The notes under the pieces are model-generated. The model did not search any database, was not told where the DNA came from, and saw nothing but the letters and a program-made list of their open reading frames with translations. Shown here one piece after another: positions 15,980 to 24,329 of a DNA stretch of 64,000 nt. Source of the DNA: Shinella zoogloeoides (GTDB lineage: Bacteria; Pseudomonadota; Alphaproteobacteria; Rhizobiales; Rhizobiaceae); assembly GCF_033705735.1 (NCBI RefSeq), contig NZ_CP131130.1, positions 1,677,001-1,741,000 of the forward strand. The letters are read 5' to 3'. Position 1 is the stretch's first letter. Every line of letters starts with the position of its first letter. The position numbers were made by a program, and so were the translations under genes.

Positions 15980-18900
15980 CACGACGCCCTCCTCTTTCCC
16001 AGCATGGCGAGCTCATAGCGCGCCGAGTTGGAGCGCGGCGTCCAGAGGCCACGGTCGATCGCCTCGGCAAAGCGCGCCGCCATCTCGGCGAGCGCCGCCG
16101 GGTTCTTTTCCGCAAGGAAATCGCGCACGCGCGGATCCTGCACATAGGCCTGGTAGGCGGCCTCGAAATGATGATCCTTCACCGCGCCGGTCGTCGCCGC
16201 GAAGGCGAACATGAAATCGACCGTCGCGGCGATCTCGAAGGCGCCCTTGTAGCCATGGCGCATGACGCCGTCGATCCACTTGGGATTGACAACGCGGGCG
16301 CGCACGACGCGGCCGATCTCGTCCTCCAGCGTGCGCACGACGGGTCTTTCCGGGCGCGACAGGTCGTTGTGATAGACGACGGGCTGCTGGCCGGAAAGGT
16401 GCTCGGCGGCCGCCGCCATGCCGCCCTCGAACTGGTAGTATTCGTCGCTGTCGAGGAGGTCGTGCTCGCGGCTGTCCTGGTTCTGGATGACCGCCTGAAG
16501 GCTCTTCATGCGCGCCTCCAGCCGCGCGCGCATCGGCACGCCGTCGCCTGCGCCGTCATAGGCATGCGCGCCCCAGGCGAGCCACGCCTCGGCAAGATCG
16601 CCGCGCTCGCTCCACAGCCCCTCGTCCATCATGGTCTGGAGGCCCGCGCCGTAGCCGCCGGATTGCGCGCCGAAGATGCGGAAACCCGCCTGCCTCGCCG
16701 CCTCGTCATCGGAAGCCCCCTTCGCCGCCAGCGCCGCCGCCTCGGCGCGCATGCGCGCGGCGATGGGATTGTCCGCATCATCCTCTTCCAGCGCGCCGAC
16801 AGCGCGCACGGCGCGGTCGAAGAGCGCGATCTGCTCCGGGAAGGCATCGCGGAAGAAGCCGGAAATGCGCAAAGTCACGTCGACGCGCGGATGGCGGAGT
16901 GTGGCGGGCGGGATGATCTCGAAGCCGGTGACGCGGCGGGAGGCCATGTCCCAGGTCGGCTTGACACCGATCAACGCCATCGCCTGGGCGATATCGTCGC
17001 CGCCGGTGCGCATGTTGGAGGTGCCCCAGGCGGTGATGCCGAAGGAGGTGGGCCATTCGCCGTGGTCCTGCGCATAGCGCGTGATGATCAGCTCGGCGGA
17101 TCTGCGACCGAGCTCCCAGGCGGCGGGCGTCGGCACGGCGCGGCTGTCGACGGAATAGAAGTTGCGCCCTGTCGGCAGCACGTCAGGCCGCCCACGCGTC
17201 GGCGCGCCGGAGGGGCCGGGTTCGACGAAGCGCCCGTCGAGGCCGCGCATCAGCGCCGAAATCTCCGCCGGGCCGCAGGCGGCGATGGCGGGGCGGATGG
17301 TCGTGTCGATGGTGTCGAGGACGGCGCGGGTAGCCTGCCAGCCGTCCGGGCAAGGCAGCGTGCCGTCCACCAGCCTTGCCGCCAGAAGCTCGATACGCTC
17401 CACCGTGTCGCCATTGCTGCGCCAGGGGGCGTCGGACTGGGAGGCGAGGATGTCGGTGCGCGGCCCGGTCCACGGGTCGGAGGCGATGCAGTCGAGGGGA
17501 TCGAAGCGGGGCGCCACCGCAAACGCATCCGCCGCGATCGCTCGCTGAAGGCTCGCCTCGCCCCCTTCACCCAATCCACGCGGCACCCGGGCAAGCGCCA
17601 CCGTCAGGTCGGTGAGCAAACGCCCCTCCGGCGAGACGCCGAAGACATGCAGCCCATCGCGGATCTGCATTTCCTTGAGGTCGCAGAGATAGGCGTCGAG
17701 CTTCTGCAGCGCCGCCGCCTCGCCATCGGACCTGGCGATGCCGGCATCACTGTCGAGACCGATATCGCGCACCAGATCGAGGATCTGCTTCGAGAGCAGC
17801 CTGATGCGCCGGGGATCGCCACCGGAGGCGTCGTAATATTCGTCGACCAGCGCTTCGAGGTCCTTGAGCGGGCCGTAGGTCTCGGCGCGCGTCAGCGGCG
17901 GCGTCAGGTGGTCGACGATGACGGCGGCGGAGCGGCGCTTGGCCTGCGTGCCCTCGCCGGGATCGTTGACGATGAAGGGATAGAGATGTGGCACCGGGCC
18001 GAGCACGGCTTCGGGATAGCAGGTCTCCGACAGCGCCAGCGCCTTGCCCGGCAGCCATTCGAGATTGCCGTGCTTGCCCATGTGCACGATGGCATGCGCG
18101 CCGTAGTGCTGGCGCAGGAAGGCGTAGAAAGCGAGATAACCGTGCGGCGGCACGAGGTCCGGCGAATGGTAGCTTTCCTTCGGATCGATATTGTAGCCCC
18201 GCGCCGGCTGGATGCCGACCAGCGTCCCGCCGAAACGGGCAAGCGGCAGGGCGAAGACATCGCCGGTGACGAAGGGATCGTCCTCCGGCTCGCCCCAGCG
18301 GCCCGTCATCTCCTCCTGAACCACTTTCGGAAGCGAAGAGAAGAAGGTCTTGTAGTGATTCAGCGAAAGCGTCTCGCGAATTTCTCGCCCGTCGCGCGCC
18401 GCATTGGTCGGGCCGGCCATGAGATGAGCGATCAGCGCATCGCCGTCCTCGGGCAGGTCGGCAACCGCGTAACCTTCCGCCGCCATGGCGCGCAGCACCT
18501 CCATTGTGCCGGCCGGCGTGTCGAGGCCGACGCCGTTGCCGAGGCGGCCGTCGCGGTTCGGATAATTCGCCATGACGAGGGCGATGTGGCGCTCCGCCGG
18601 CCTTGCCCGCCGCAGCCGCGCCCAGCCGGCGGCGAGTTTCGCCACGAAACGGATGCGATCCTCCACCGGATCGAGGCTGACAATATTGGTCTCGACCCGC
18701 TCGTCATAGCGCGCCGCCGCCTTGAAGGAAACGGCGCGGGAAAGCGCGCGGCCATCGACCTCCGGTAGGGAAACGTTCATGCCAAGATCGCGCGCCGTCA
18801 GCCCCTGCCCCGACGCCTCCCAGGCTTCGCGCGAGGAGCCGGAGAAAATGACCTGGAGAACCGGCGCGCCGGTCTCGTCGAGCACCGTAGGCTTGCGGCC

Positions 18901-19875
18901 CGCGCCGGGGGCGGAGACAGCGAAGCTGGTAGCATTGAGGACGATGTCCGGCCGGACCTCAGCGAAGGCGGCGCGGACCGCCTCGATGGAGGCGGCTTCC
19001 TTAAGGCTGGAGACGAAAAGCGGTAGAGCACGGATGCCCTCGGCCGCCAGCGCCTCGATCAGCATCTCGACGGGGCGCGTCTCGCCGCTCTGGACATAGG
19101 CGCGGTAGAAGCAGACGGCGGCGGTTGGGATACCCCCCTCTGGCCTGCCGGCCATCTCCCCCACAAGGGGGGAGATTGGCAGGCGGCACGCATTTGCTTC
19201 CGTAGAAGCGCCTGAATTCCGGGAAACCGTTCCTCCATCGATCTCCCCCCTTGTGGGGGAGATGGCCGGCAGGCCAGAGGGGGGTGAAACGCCGGCAACC
19301 TGCCGCCACGTCCCGATATCGATAACACCCTGCCCCGGCCACCAGATGCCGGCCTTGTCCAGCGGCGTCGCCGGTTCCGGCTTTTCGCCGCCGAAGACCA
19401 CGGCATCCGCATAGGCGAGGAAGCGATCCGCGTTCTCCGCGCCGCCCTCGTTGAGATAGGCCCAGAGCCGCTGGCGGTCCTCGTCGTCGATGCGGTTGAA
19501 GGGGATCAGGCCGTCGTCCGGCCGGTCGTCGCCCGGCAGCGCGACGAGCTTGACACCATTGGCGACGGCGGTCGCCAGAAGAGCTTCCAGCACGTAGCGG
19601 AAATAGCTGGCTCCGCCGAGGGCGCGGATGACGATGAGTTTGGCATGCCGAGCCGTGCGCTCGACATAGGTATCGACCGACATCGGATGCGACAGCGTGG
19701 CGAGGCTTGCGAGGCGAAGGCGCGTATCGCCGCCCCGCGCACGGTGGGTGGCGGCGATGGTGGCGAGTTCCGTGTCGGCGGCGGAGAGGAAGAGGATATC
19801 GCCCGGCGTCTGGCCGAGGTCGATGGCCTCCTTGCCGTCAGCGATGGTGCCTTTCTGGGCTAGCAGGAGGTGCAT
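15979..19875 (-). CDS. cobN: Cobaltochelatase subunit CobN with an in-frame repeat insertion
   Basis: A 1298-aa CobN, the large subunit of the aerobic ATP-dependent cobaltochelatase that inserts cobalt into hydrogenobyrinic acid a,c-diamide with CobS and CobT (not in this window). Recognisable stretches include ALGGASYFRYVLEAL near residue 85, MGKHGNLEWLPGKALALSE mid-protein and GYKGAFEIAATVDFMFA near the C-terminus. Residues about 198-248 are not CobN-like: they are encoded by a 152-bp palindromic repeat (19133-19284) read through in frame, giving proline/glycine-rich text in a region between IDIGTWRQVAGV and PTAAVCFYRAYVQ. Apart from this, no frameshift or stop is visible, so the protein is probably functional. 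It lies 252 bp after cobW. Confidence 0.95.
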   Translation of the reverse strand: MHLLLAQKGTIADGKEAIDLGQTPGDILFLSAADTELATIAATHRARGGDTRLRLASLATLSHPMSVDTYVERTARHAKLIVIRALGGASYFRYVLEALLATAVANGVKLVALPGDDRPDDGLIPFNRIDDEDRQRLWAYLNEGGAENADRFLAYADAVVFGGEKPEPATPLDKAGIWWPGQGVIDIGTWRQVAGVSPPSGLPAISPTRGEIDGGTVSRNSGASTEANACRLPISPLVGEMAGRPEGGIPTAAVCFYRAYVQSGETRPVEMLIEALAAEGIRALPLFVSSLKEAASIEAVRAAFAEVRPDIVLNATSFAVSAPGAGRKPTVLDETGAPVLQVIFSGSSREAWEASGQGLTARDLGMNVSLPEVDGRALSRAVSFKAAARYDERVETNIVSLDPVEDRIRFVAKLAAGWARLRRARPAERHIALVMANYPNRDGRLGNGVGLDTPAGTMEVLRAMAAEGYAVADLPEDGDALIAHLMAGPTNAARDGREIRETLSLNHYKTFFSSLPKVVQEEMTGRWGEPEDDPFVTGDVFALPLARFGGTLVGIQPARGYNIDPKESYHSPDLVPPHGYLAFYAFLRQHYGAHAIVHMGKHGNLEWLPGKALALSETCYPEAVLGPVPHLYPFIVNDPGEGTQAKRRSAAVIVDHLTPPLTRAETYGPLKDLEALVDEYYDASGGDPRRIRLLSKQILDLVRDIGLDSDAGIARSDGEAAALQKLDAYLCDLKEMQIRDGLHVFGVSPEGRLLTDLTVALARVPRGLGEGGEASLQRAIAADAFAVAPRFDPLDCIASDPWTGPRTDILASQSDAPWRSNGDTVERIELLAARLVDGTLPCPDGWQATRAVLDTIDTTIRPAIAACGPAEISALMRGLDGRFVEPGPSGAPTRGRPDVLPTGRNFYSVDSRAVPTPAAWELGRRSAELIITRYAQDHGEWPTSFGITAWGTSNMRTGGDDIAQAMALIGVKPTWDMASRRVTGFEIIPPATLRHPRVDVTLRISGFFRDAFPEQIALFDRAVRAVGALEEDDADNPIAARMRAEAAALAAKGASDDEAARQAGFRIFGAQSGGYGAGLQTMMDEGLWSERGDLAEAWLAWGAHAYDGAGDGVPMRARLEARMKSLQAVIQNQDSREHDLLDSDEYYQFEGGMAAAAEHLSGQQPVVYHNDLSRPERPVVRTLEDEIGRVVRARVVNPKWIDGVMRHGYKGAFEIAATVDFMFAFAATTGAVKDHHFEAAYQAYVQDPRVRDFLAEKNPAALAEMAARFAEAIDRGLWTPRSNSARYELAMLGKRRAS
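19133..19284. repeat. Perfect 44-bp inverted repeat pair inserted within cobN
   Basis: Left arm 19133-19176 and right arm 19241-19284 are exact reverse complements over 44 nt, separated by 64 nt. Each arm also contains an internal hairpin (CTCCCCC ... GGGGGAG type). The arms share the TCTGGCCTGCCGGCCATCTC text of rhizobial intergenic repeats. The reading frame of cobN stays open through both arms and the spacer. Confidence 0.93.
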
Positions 19876-19900
19876 GCGGCGCCTCCTGTTCTGTGGCGTA

Positions 19901-20059
19901 CCGTGCCGGTGGATCCTCGGGCCGAGCCCGAGGATGACGGAGAGGAGGACAGATCATGGAGCCTGTCGACCGGTGCGGCATGCGGAACCGTTGCTGCTAG
20001 CAACCATCCCTTCCTTCTATCGTCATCCTCGGGCTCGACCCGAGGATCCACCGGCACGG
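19901..20059. repeat. Inverted repeat element between cobW and cobN
   Basis: Arms 19901-19939 and 20021-20059 are inverted copies with a single mismatch over 39 nt. Each contains the palindrome GGATCCTCGGG ... CCCGAGGATGACG seen widely in rhizobial genomes. The 81-nt spacer is unrecognised. The element occupies most of the 252-bp cobW-cobN gap and would form a long stem in the operon mRNA. Confidence 0.85.
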
Positions 20060-20127
20060 CAGGCCGAAAATGGCCCTGCCGAACCCGACGCACCGAAGAG
20101 AGGAACCACAGCACGCTCATGCCGAAA

Positions 20128-21177
20128 TCACGCCGCCGCCGCGATGGCGGCGCGGACGGCTTGCTCGTCCATGTCGTGCAGGCCGATGACGACGAGGCGG
20201 GTGCCGCGCGCCTCGCCGGGCGCCCAGGCGCGCTCGAAATAGCTGTCGATGCGGCTGCCCACGGCCTGGACGAGCAGGCGCAGCGGCTTGCCGAGAACGT
20301 CCGCGAAACCCTTGAGACGCAGCACGTCATGCTCGGCGATCACGCCCTTGAGGCGCTCGATGAAGGCGGCCGGATCGGCGACGGCGCCGAGCTCGACGAC
20401 GAAGCTGTCGAACTCGTCGTGGTCGTGCTCCTCGCCGTTCTCGTGCTCCAGCTCGTGGTGCGACTTGCGGTTGGCGATATCGTCCTCCGTGCCGACGCCG
20501 AGGCCGAGCAGCACGGCGGCGGCGACCTCGCCGTTCCGCGCCTCGATCATCGAGGGCTTGCGGGCGATGCGCGAGGCGACTTCGTCGCGCACGGCCTGAA
20601 GGCCGGCGGCATCGATGAGGTCCGTCTTGTTGAGGACGATGAGGTCGGCGGCGGTGAGCTGGTCCTCGAAGAGTTCCTCCAGCGGGCTTTCATGGTCGAG
20701 ATTTTCGTCCGTGACGCGCAGCGCATCCACCTTGTCGTGATCGTCGGCGAAGCGGCCGGCGGCGACGGCGGCGCTGTCGACCACCGTGATCACGCCGTCC
20801 ACCGTCACCTGCGTCTTGATCTCCGGCCAGTTGAAGGCCGCGACGAGCGGCTGCGGCAGGGCGAGGCCCGAGGTCTCGATGACGATGTGGTCCGGACGGT
20901 TCTCGCGCTCCAGCAGCTTCGCCATGGTGGGGATGAAATCGTCGGCGACGGTGCAGCAGATGCAGCCGTTGGTGAGCTCGATGATGTCGTCTTCGGTGCA
21001 GGCCTCCGCGCCGCAGCCCTTCAGCACATCACCGTCGATGCCGAGGTCGCCGAATTCGTTGATAATGAGCGCGATGCGTTTTCCCCCGGCATTCTGCAGG
21101 AGGTTGCGGATCATCGTCGTCTTGCCCGCGCCGAGGAAGCCGGTGATGACGGTGGCGGGGATTTTCTGTTGCAGCAT
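20128..21177 (-). CDS. cobW: COG0523 GTPase CobW
   Basis: A 349-aa G3E-family GTPase. The P-loop is GFLGAGKTT (13-21) and the metal-binding motif is GCICC (Cys72, Cys74, Cys75). NKTDLID is the guanine-specificity loop. A histidine/acid-rich metal-binding stretch lies at residues 240-254 before the C-terminal CobW domain. It is thought to deliver cobalt to CobN, which fits its place directly upstream of cobN. It follows cobP with a 3-bp gap. Confidence 0.95.
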   Translation of the reverse strand: MLQQKIPATVITGFLGAGKTTMIRNLLQNAGGKRIALIINEFGDLGIDGDVLKGCGAEACTEDDIIELTNGCICCTVADDFIPTMAKLLERENRPDHIVIETSGLALPQPLVAAFNWPEIKTQVTVDGVITVVDSAAVAAGRFADDHDKVDALRVTDENLDHESPLEELFEDQLTAADLIVLNKTDLIDAAGLQAVRDEVASRIARKPSMIEARNGEVAAAVLLGLGVGTEDDIANRKSHHELEHENGEEHDHDEFDSFVVELGAVADPAAFIERLKGVIAEHDVLRLKGFADVLGKPLRLLVQAVGSRIDSYFERAWAPGEARGTRLVVIGLHDMDEQAVRAAIAAAA

Positions 21178-21180
21178 GGC

Positions 21181-21705
21181 TCAACCCTTCATTTTCAGCG
21201 GCAGTCCGGCCGCGATAAAATAGACTTCAGGCACGAGGGCGGCCACCTGCTGGTGCAGCCGCCCGGCATGGTCGCGGAATTCGCGCGCCATGCGGTTTTC
21301 CGGCACGATGCCGAGACCGACCTCGTTCGACACGAGGACCAGCCGGCCGGGTACGGCAGCGATCGCGGCGAGAAGGCCGGCGAATTCGGCGGGAATGTCG
21401 CGCTCCTCCAGCATCAGGTTCGTGACCCAGAGCGTCAGGCAATCGACGAGCACCGCGCGGTCTTCCCGCGCCACCTCGGCGATGCGCGCGGCAAGGGCCA
21501 GCGGCTCCTCATGCGTCCACCAACCGCCGCCGCGGTCTTCCCTGTGTTTCGCGATGCGCTGGCGCATCTCGTCGTCGAAGGCACGGCCGGTGGCGATGTA
21601 ATGGCGTTCGAGGCCGGTCCCGGCGACCAGCCTTTCGGCGAATGCGGATTTTCCCGAACGCGCTCCGCCAAGCACGAGCACGGCTCCGCTTTCAGGAACC
21701 GTCAT
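21181..21705 (-). CDS. cobP: Adenosylcobinamide kinase / guanylyltransferase CobP (CobU)
   Basis: A 174-aa bifunctional nucleotide-loop enzyme. The P-loop is [12 protein letters not shown] (13-24), with [12 protein letters not shown], the [15 protein letters not shown] loop carrying the guanylylated histidine, and [13 protein letters not shown]. It phosphorylates adenosylcobinamide and converts it to AdoCbi-GDP. It is the first gene after the cobalamin riboswitch (21901-22235), about 195 nt from its 3' end. The intervening leader encodes no convincing protein. Confidence 0.95.
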   Translation of the reverse strand: MTVPESGAVLVLGGARSGKSAFAERLVAGTGLERHYIATGRAFDDEMRQRIAKHREDRGGGWWTHEEPLALAARIAEVAREDRAVLVDCLTLWVTNLMLEERDIPAEFAGLLAAIAAVPGRLVLVSNEVGLGIVPENRMAREFRDHAGRLHQQVAALVPEVYFIAAGLPLKMKG

Positions 21706-21900
21706 CGTCCGGCTTTCCGGAAATTCATGTCGAAAGTGACCGCCATCGCGGCGGCCTCAGGCGGGCGCGATGGCAGGAGGCGCACACGCGGCCCCGGCCG
21801 GACCGGCCCGGAGCCAAAGGGATGATGTGGATAGCGCCATGACAACCTCCGTTCAGGCACAGGGGAAAAACTCCCCGGATCGGGCGACATGCCCTCTGTC

Positions 21901-22235
21901 GGATGGCAGGTTTCCTGGCTCGCGGCGTCAGGTGCCGAGGCACCGGCGGAACGCTCTCACCTTCCCGGGCAGGCTTTGCGAAAGGCGGACGATTCGTAGA
22001 GATAGAGGCGTCCAACCCCGGCTTATCGCAGTGCAGCCCAGTGGCTTTTCCGATGGTTCGCCGGCGCCTTGCCCGGGGTGGCACCATGCCGCCCCGCACG
22101 CCGTCGGTTCCATCGGCCGATCGTTCCTCGCCACTCTACAGTCGCGGGGTCGGCCGTGATTGCGGCGCCCGGTCTGGGTCCACCGTGTCACGTTCCCTTC
22201 TCTCCCGGGCCGGTTTGCGGCCGTCGGGAACCATC
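21901..22235 (-). ncRNA. Cobalamin riboswitch (long form) upstream of cobP
   Basis: Read on the minus strand, the conserved elements occur in order: GGTTCCC ... AAGGGAAC-GTGACACGGTGGA near 22165-22222; GACCCCGCGACTGTAGAG at 22133-22150; GCCACTGG near 22036; CGGGAAGG near 21963; and the 3' B12 box GAGCCAGGAAACCTGCC at about 21905-21922. About 90-100 nt separate the ACTGTAGAG box from GCCACTG, more than in the common ~200-nt form, giving about 335 nt in total. Position ahead of the cobP-cobW-cobN-GFA-cobO run implies repression by adenosylcobalamin. The boundaries are approximate. Confidence 0.88.
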
Positions 22236-22312
22236 CGATGGTCGGATGATTAAGCGTGCCCCGCCGCCAAGTCAATCGAGCGGCGGGCATAAGGAGGTCC
22301 TGCGCCCCGGCC

Positions 22313-24181
22313 TCAATAGCCGGGGATGATCACCACGCCGCCACGGCGATTGTAATAGCCGTCGTCGCGGTAATACGGCCCGTCATAGTAACCGTCGACG
22401 GGACCTTCCAGCACGTCGTATTCGCGCTGCCGCTGGTAGCGCCGCTGGCGGGTCTGGCGCGCCTCGGCATATTGCGCGGCCTCGCGCAGCACGCGGTACT
22501 GCTGGCGCGTGAGATAGCCGCTGGTGCGATAGCCCGATGCCCCTTGCCAGGCGGAGATCGCCGCGCGGGTGCGCGGACCGAAGACACCGTCGGCACCGTA
22601 GGTGTTGTAGCCGAGCGCGCTCAGCCAGCGCTGGGCCTGGGCGCGCAGCGAGCGGTCCATATAGGCCTCGCGCGGATCGACCACGGGCTGCTCCACGGCC
22701 TTGCGCTCGGTGTCCGCGGTCGCCGTGCCGGTTTCCGGCCGCTTGGCCTTAGGGAGCGCGGCAAGGCGCTCGCGGGCGTCCGCGAGGAAGCGGCCGTTCG
22801 GATAGGCCGCGATATAGGCGCGGAACGCCTTTTCGGAACCGTCGAGCACCGCCTTCTGGAACGTCTCCTCCTCGCGCTTGGCGTCCTCCGCCTTGCGGGC
22901 CGCGATATCGCCGTCCTGGCCGCCGGCGGCTTCAGCCTTGCCGGCATTCGCCGCGGCAGCGCCGCCTTCGGCCTGCTTGCGGGCGGCCGCGGCCTCTTCC
23001 GCGCGCTTTTCGGCTTCCTTGGCAAGGCGGGCGGCTTCCGCGGCCTTGGCCTCAGCATCCGCCGCCGCTTTCGCGGCCTCGGCCTTCAGGCGCTCCAGTT
23101 CGGCCGCCTTCTCATCGGCAAGCTTGCGGGCGGCGGCAGCCTCCTGCTCGATGCGCGCCTTCTCGGCGGCAGCGGCCTTTTCGGCTTCGACGCGCTTCGC
23201 CTCGGCGTCCCGGCGGGCGGCAGCTTCCTGCTCGGCGCGGGCCTTTTCGGCCGCAGCGGCCTCCTCGGCCTTCCTGCGGTCCGCCTCGGCCTTGAGGCGC
23301 GCGGCTTCCTCCGCCTTCGCCTTGTCGGCGGCAGCCTGCGCTTTCGCCTTCAGGCGCTCGGCCGCGGCCGCCTGCTCTTCGGCAAGCTTGCGGGCCGCGG
23401 CTTCCTTCTCCTCGGCTTGAGCCTTCAGGCGGGCAGCCTCCTCGGCGCGGGCCTTTTCCGCGGCAGCGGCTTCAGCCTTCGCCTTTTCGGCAGCGGCGGC
23501 CTTCTCTTCGGCGAGCTTGCGGGCGGCGGCCTTCTTCTCCTCAGCCTCGGCCTTCAGGCGGGCAGCCTCCTCGGTGCGGGCCTTTTCCGCGGCGGCGGCT
23601 TCGGCTTTCGCCTTTTCGGCAGCGGCCTTTTCTTCGGCGAGCTTGCGTGCGGCGGCCTCTTCCTCGGCCTTCTTCGCCTCGGCTTCCGCCTTCAGGCGCG
23701 CGGCCTCGTCGGCGGCCTTCTTCGCTTCCGCCGCCTTGCGGGCCGCTTCGTCCGCTTTCGCCTTCCCGGCTTCGGCAGCCTTCCTGGCCTCATCCGCCTT
23801 GCGGGCGTCTTCGGCCTTGCGCGCTTCTTCCTCTGCCTTGGCCTTTTCGGCGGCGGCCGCGTCCTCCGCCTTTGCCTTCGCGGCAGCGTCGTCGGTCGCA
23901 GCCTGCGCGTCCTTCGTCTTCGCGGCGGCCTGCAATTCGGCGATGCGCAGCCGCGCCATGGAGGCGAAGGTGCCGGTCGGATATTGCTTCAGGTAGCGCT
24001 CGTACTGCGCAAGGTCGTTGCCGGACGAGGCCTTCTGCCAGAAGGAGAACTCCTCCTCCCAGCGCTTTCCGGCGCTCGTGTTTTCCTGGGCGCTTTGGGC
24101 GAAGCCGGCGGCCGGAAGACCGGCCAGCGACAGCCCCAGCAGACTGGCCAGAACGGAACGTGCGAGAGGTCCAGAACCCAT
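22313..24181 (-). CDS. Secreted coiled-coil protein with C-terminal peptidoglycan-binding domain
   Basis: A 622-aa protein. A signal peptide (about residues 1-28, ending AAGFAQ) is followed by a motif FWQKASSGNDLAQYERYLKQYP-type repeat (near 47-80), repeated as QKAVLDGSEKAFRAYIAAYPNG near 455. About 350 residues of Ala/Glu/Lys-rich uninterrupted helix (roughly 90-440) lie between them. A peptidoglycan-binding_1 domain follows (AQRWLSALGYNTYGADGVFG near 525), then a Tyr/Arg/Gly-rich tail. The layout suggests a periplasm-spanning rod anchored at peptidoglycan. It is not recognisably linked to cobalamin despite its place between cobP and cobQ. The exact repeat-rich DNA is prone to length variation. 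Confidence 0.75.
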   Translation of the reverse strand: MGSGPLARSVLASLLGLSLAGLPAAGFAQSAQENTSAGKRWEEEFSFWQKASSGNDLAQYERYLKQYPTGTFASMARLRIAELQAAAKTKDAQAATDDAAAKAKAEDAAAAEKAKAEEEARKAEDARKADEARKAAEAGKAKADEAARKAAEAKKAADEAARLKAEAEAKKAEEEAAARKLAEEKAAAEKAKAEAAAAEKARTEEAARLKAEAEEKKAAARKLAEEKAAAAEKAKAEAAAAEKARAEEAARLKAQAEEKEAAARKLAEEQAAAAERLKAKAQAAADKAKAEEAARLKAEADRRKAEEAAAAEKARAEQEAAARRDAEAKRVEAEKAAAAEKARIEQEAAAARKLADEKAAELERLKAEAAKAAADAEAKAAEAARLAKEAEKRAEEAAAARKQAEGGAAAANAGKAEAAGGQDGDIAARKAEDAKREEETFQKAVLDGSEKAFRAYIAAYPNGRFLADARERLAALPKAKRPETGTATADTERKAVEQPVVDPREAYMDRSLRAQAQRWLSALGYNTYGADGVFGPRTRAAISAWQGASGYRTSGYLTRQQYRVLREAAQYAEARQTRQRRYQRQREYDVLEGPVDGYYDGPYYRDDGYYNRRGGVVIIPGY

Positions 24182-24329
24182 ATATTCACCCTTTCGGATC
24201 GCGCGCAGGCGTCGGCACCCGGCATGCCGGGCGGATTTTCGTCACTCCTTGCACCCAATTCTGGCGCAACTTTGGTGCGGCAGGCGGATGCAGAAGGAAC
24301 CCGATGGCTGTACGTTTCAGACGGCCGGT

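Noticed and set aside
16168..18768. 866-codon open frame on the plus strand
   Set aside because: It lies antisense to cobN in the frame that high-GC codon bias keeps open. It has no homology, and cobN motifs on the other strand are unambiguous.
21702..21890. 62-codon frame between the riboswitch and cobP, overlapping the cobP start
   Set aside because: Considered as a leader peptide, but the composition is Pro/Arg-rich, no Shine-Dalgarno is visible and no known family fits.
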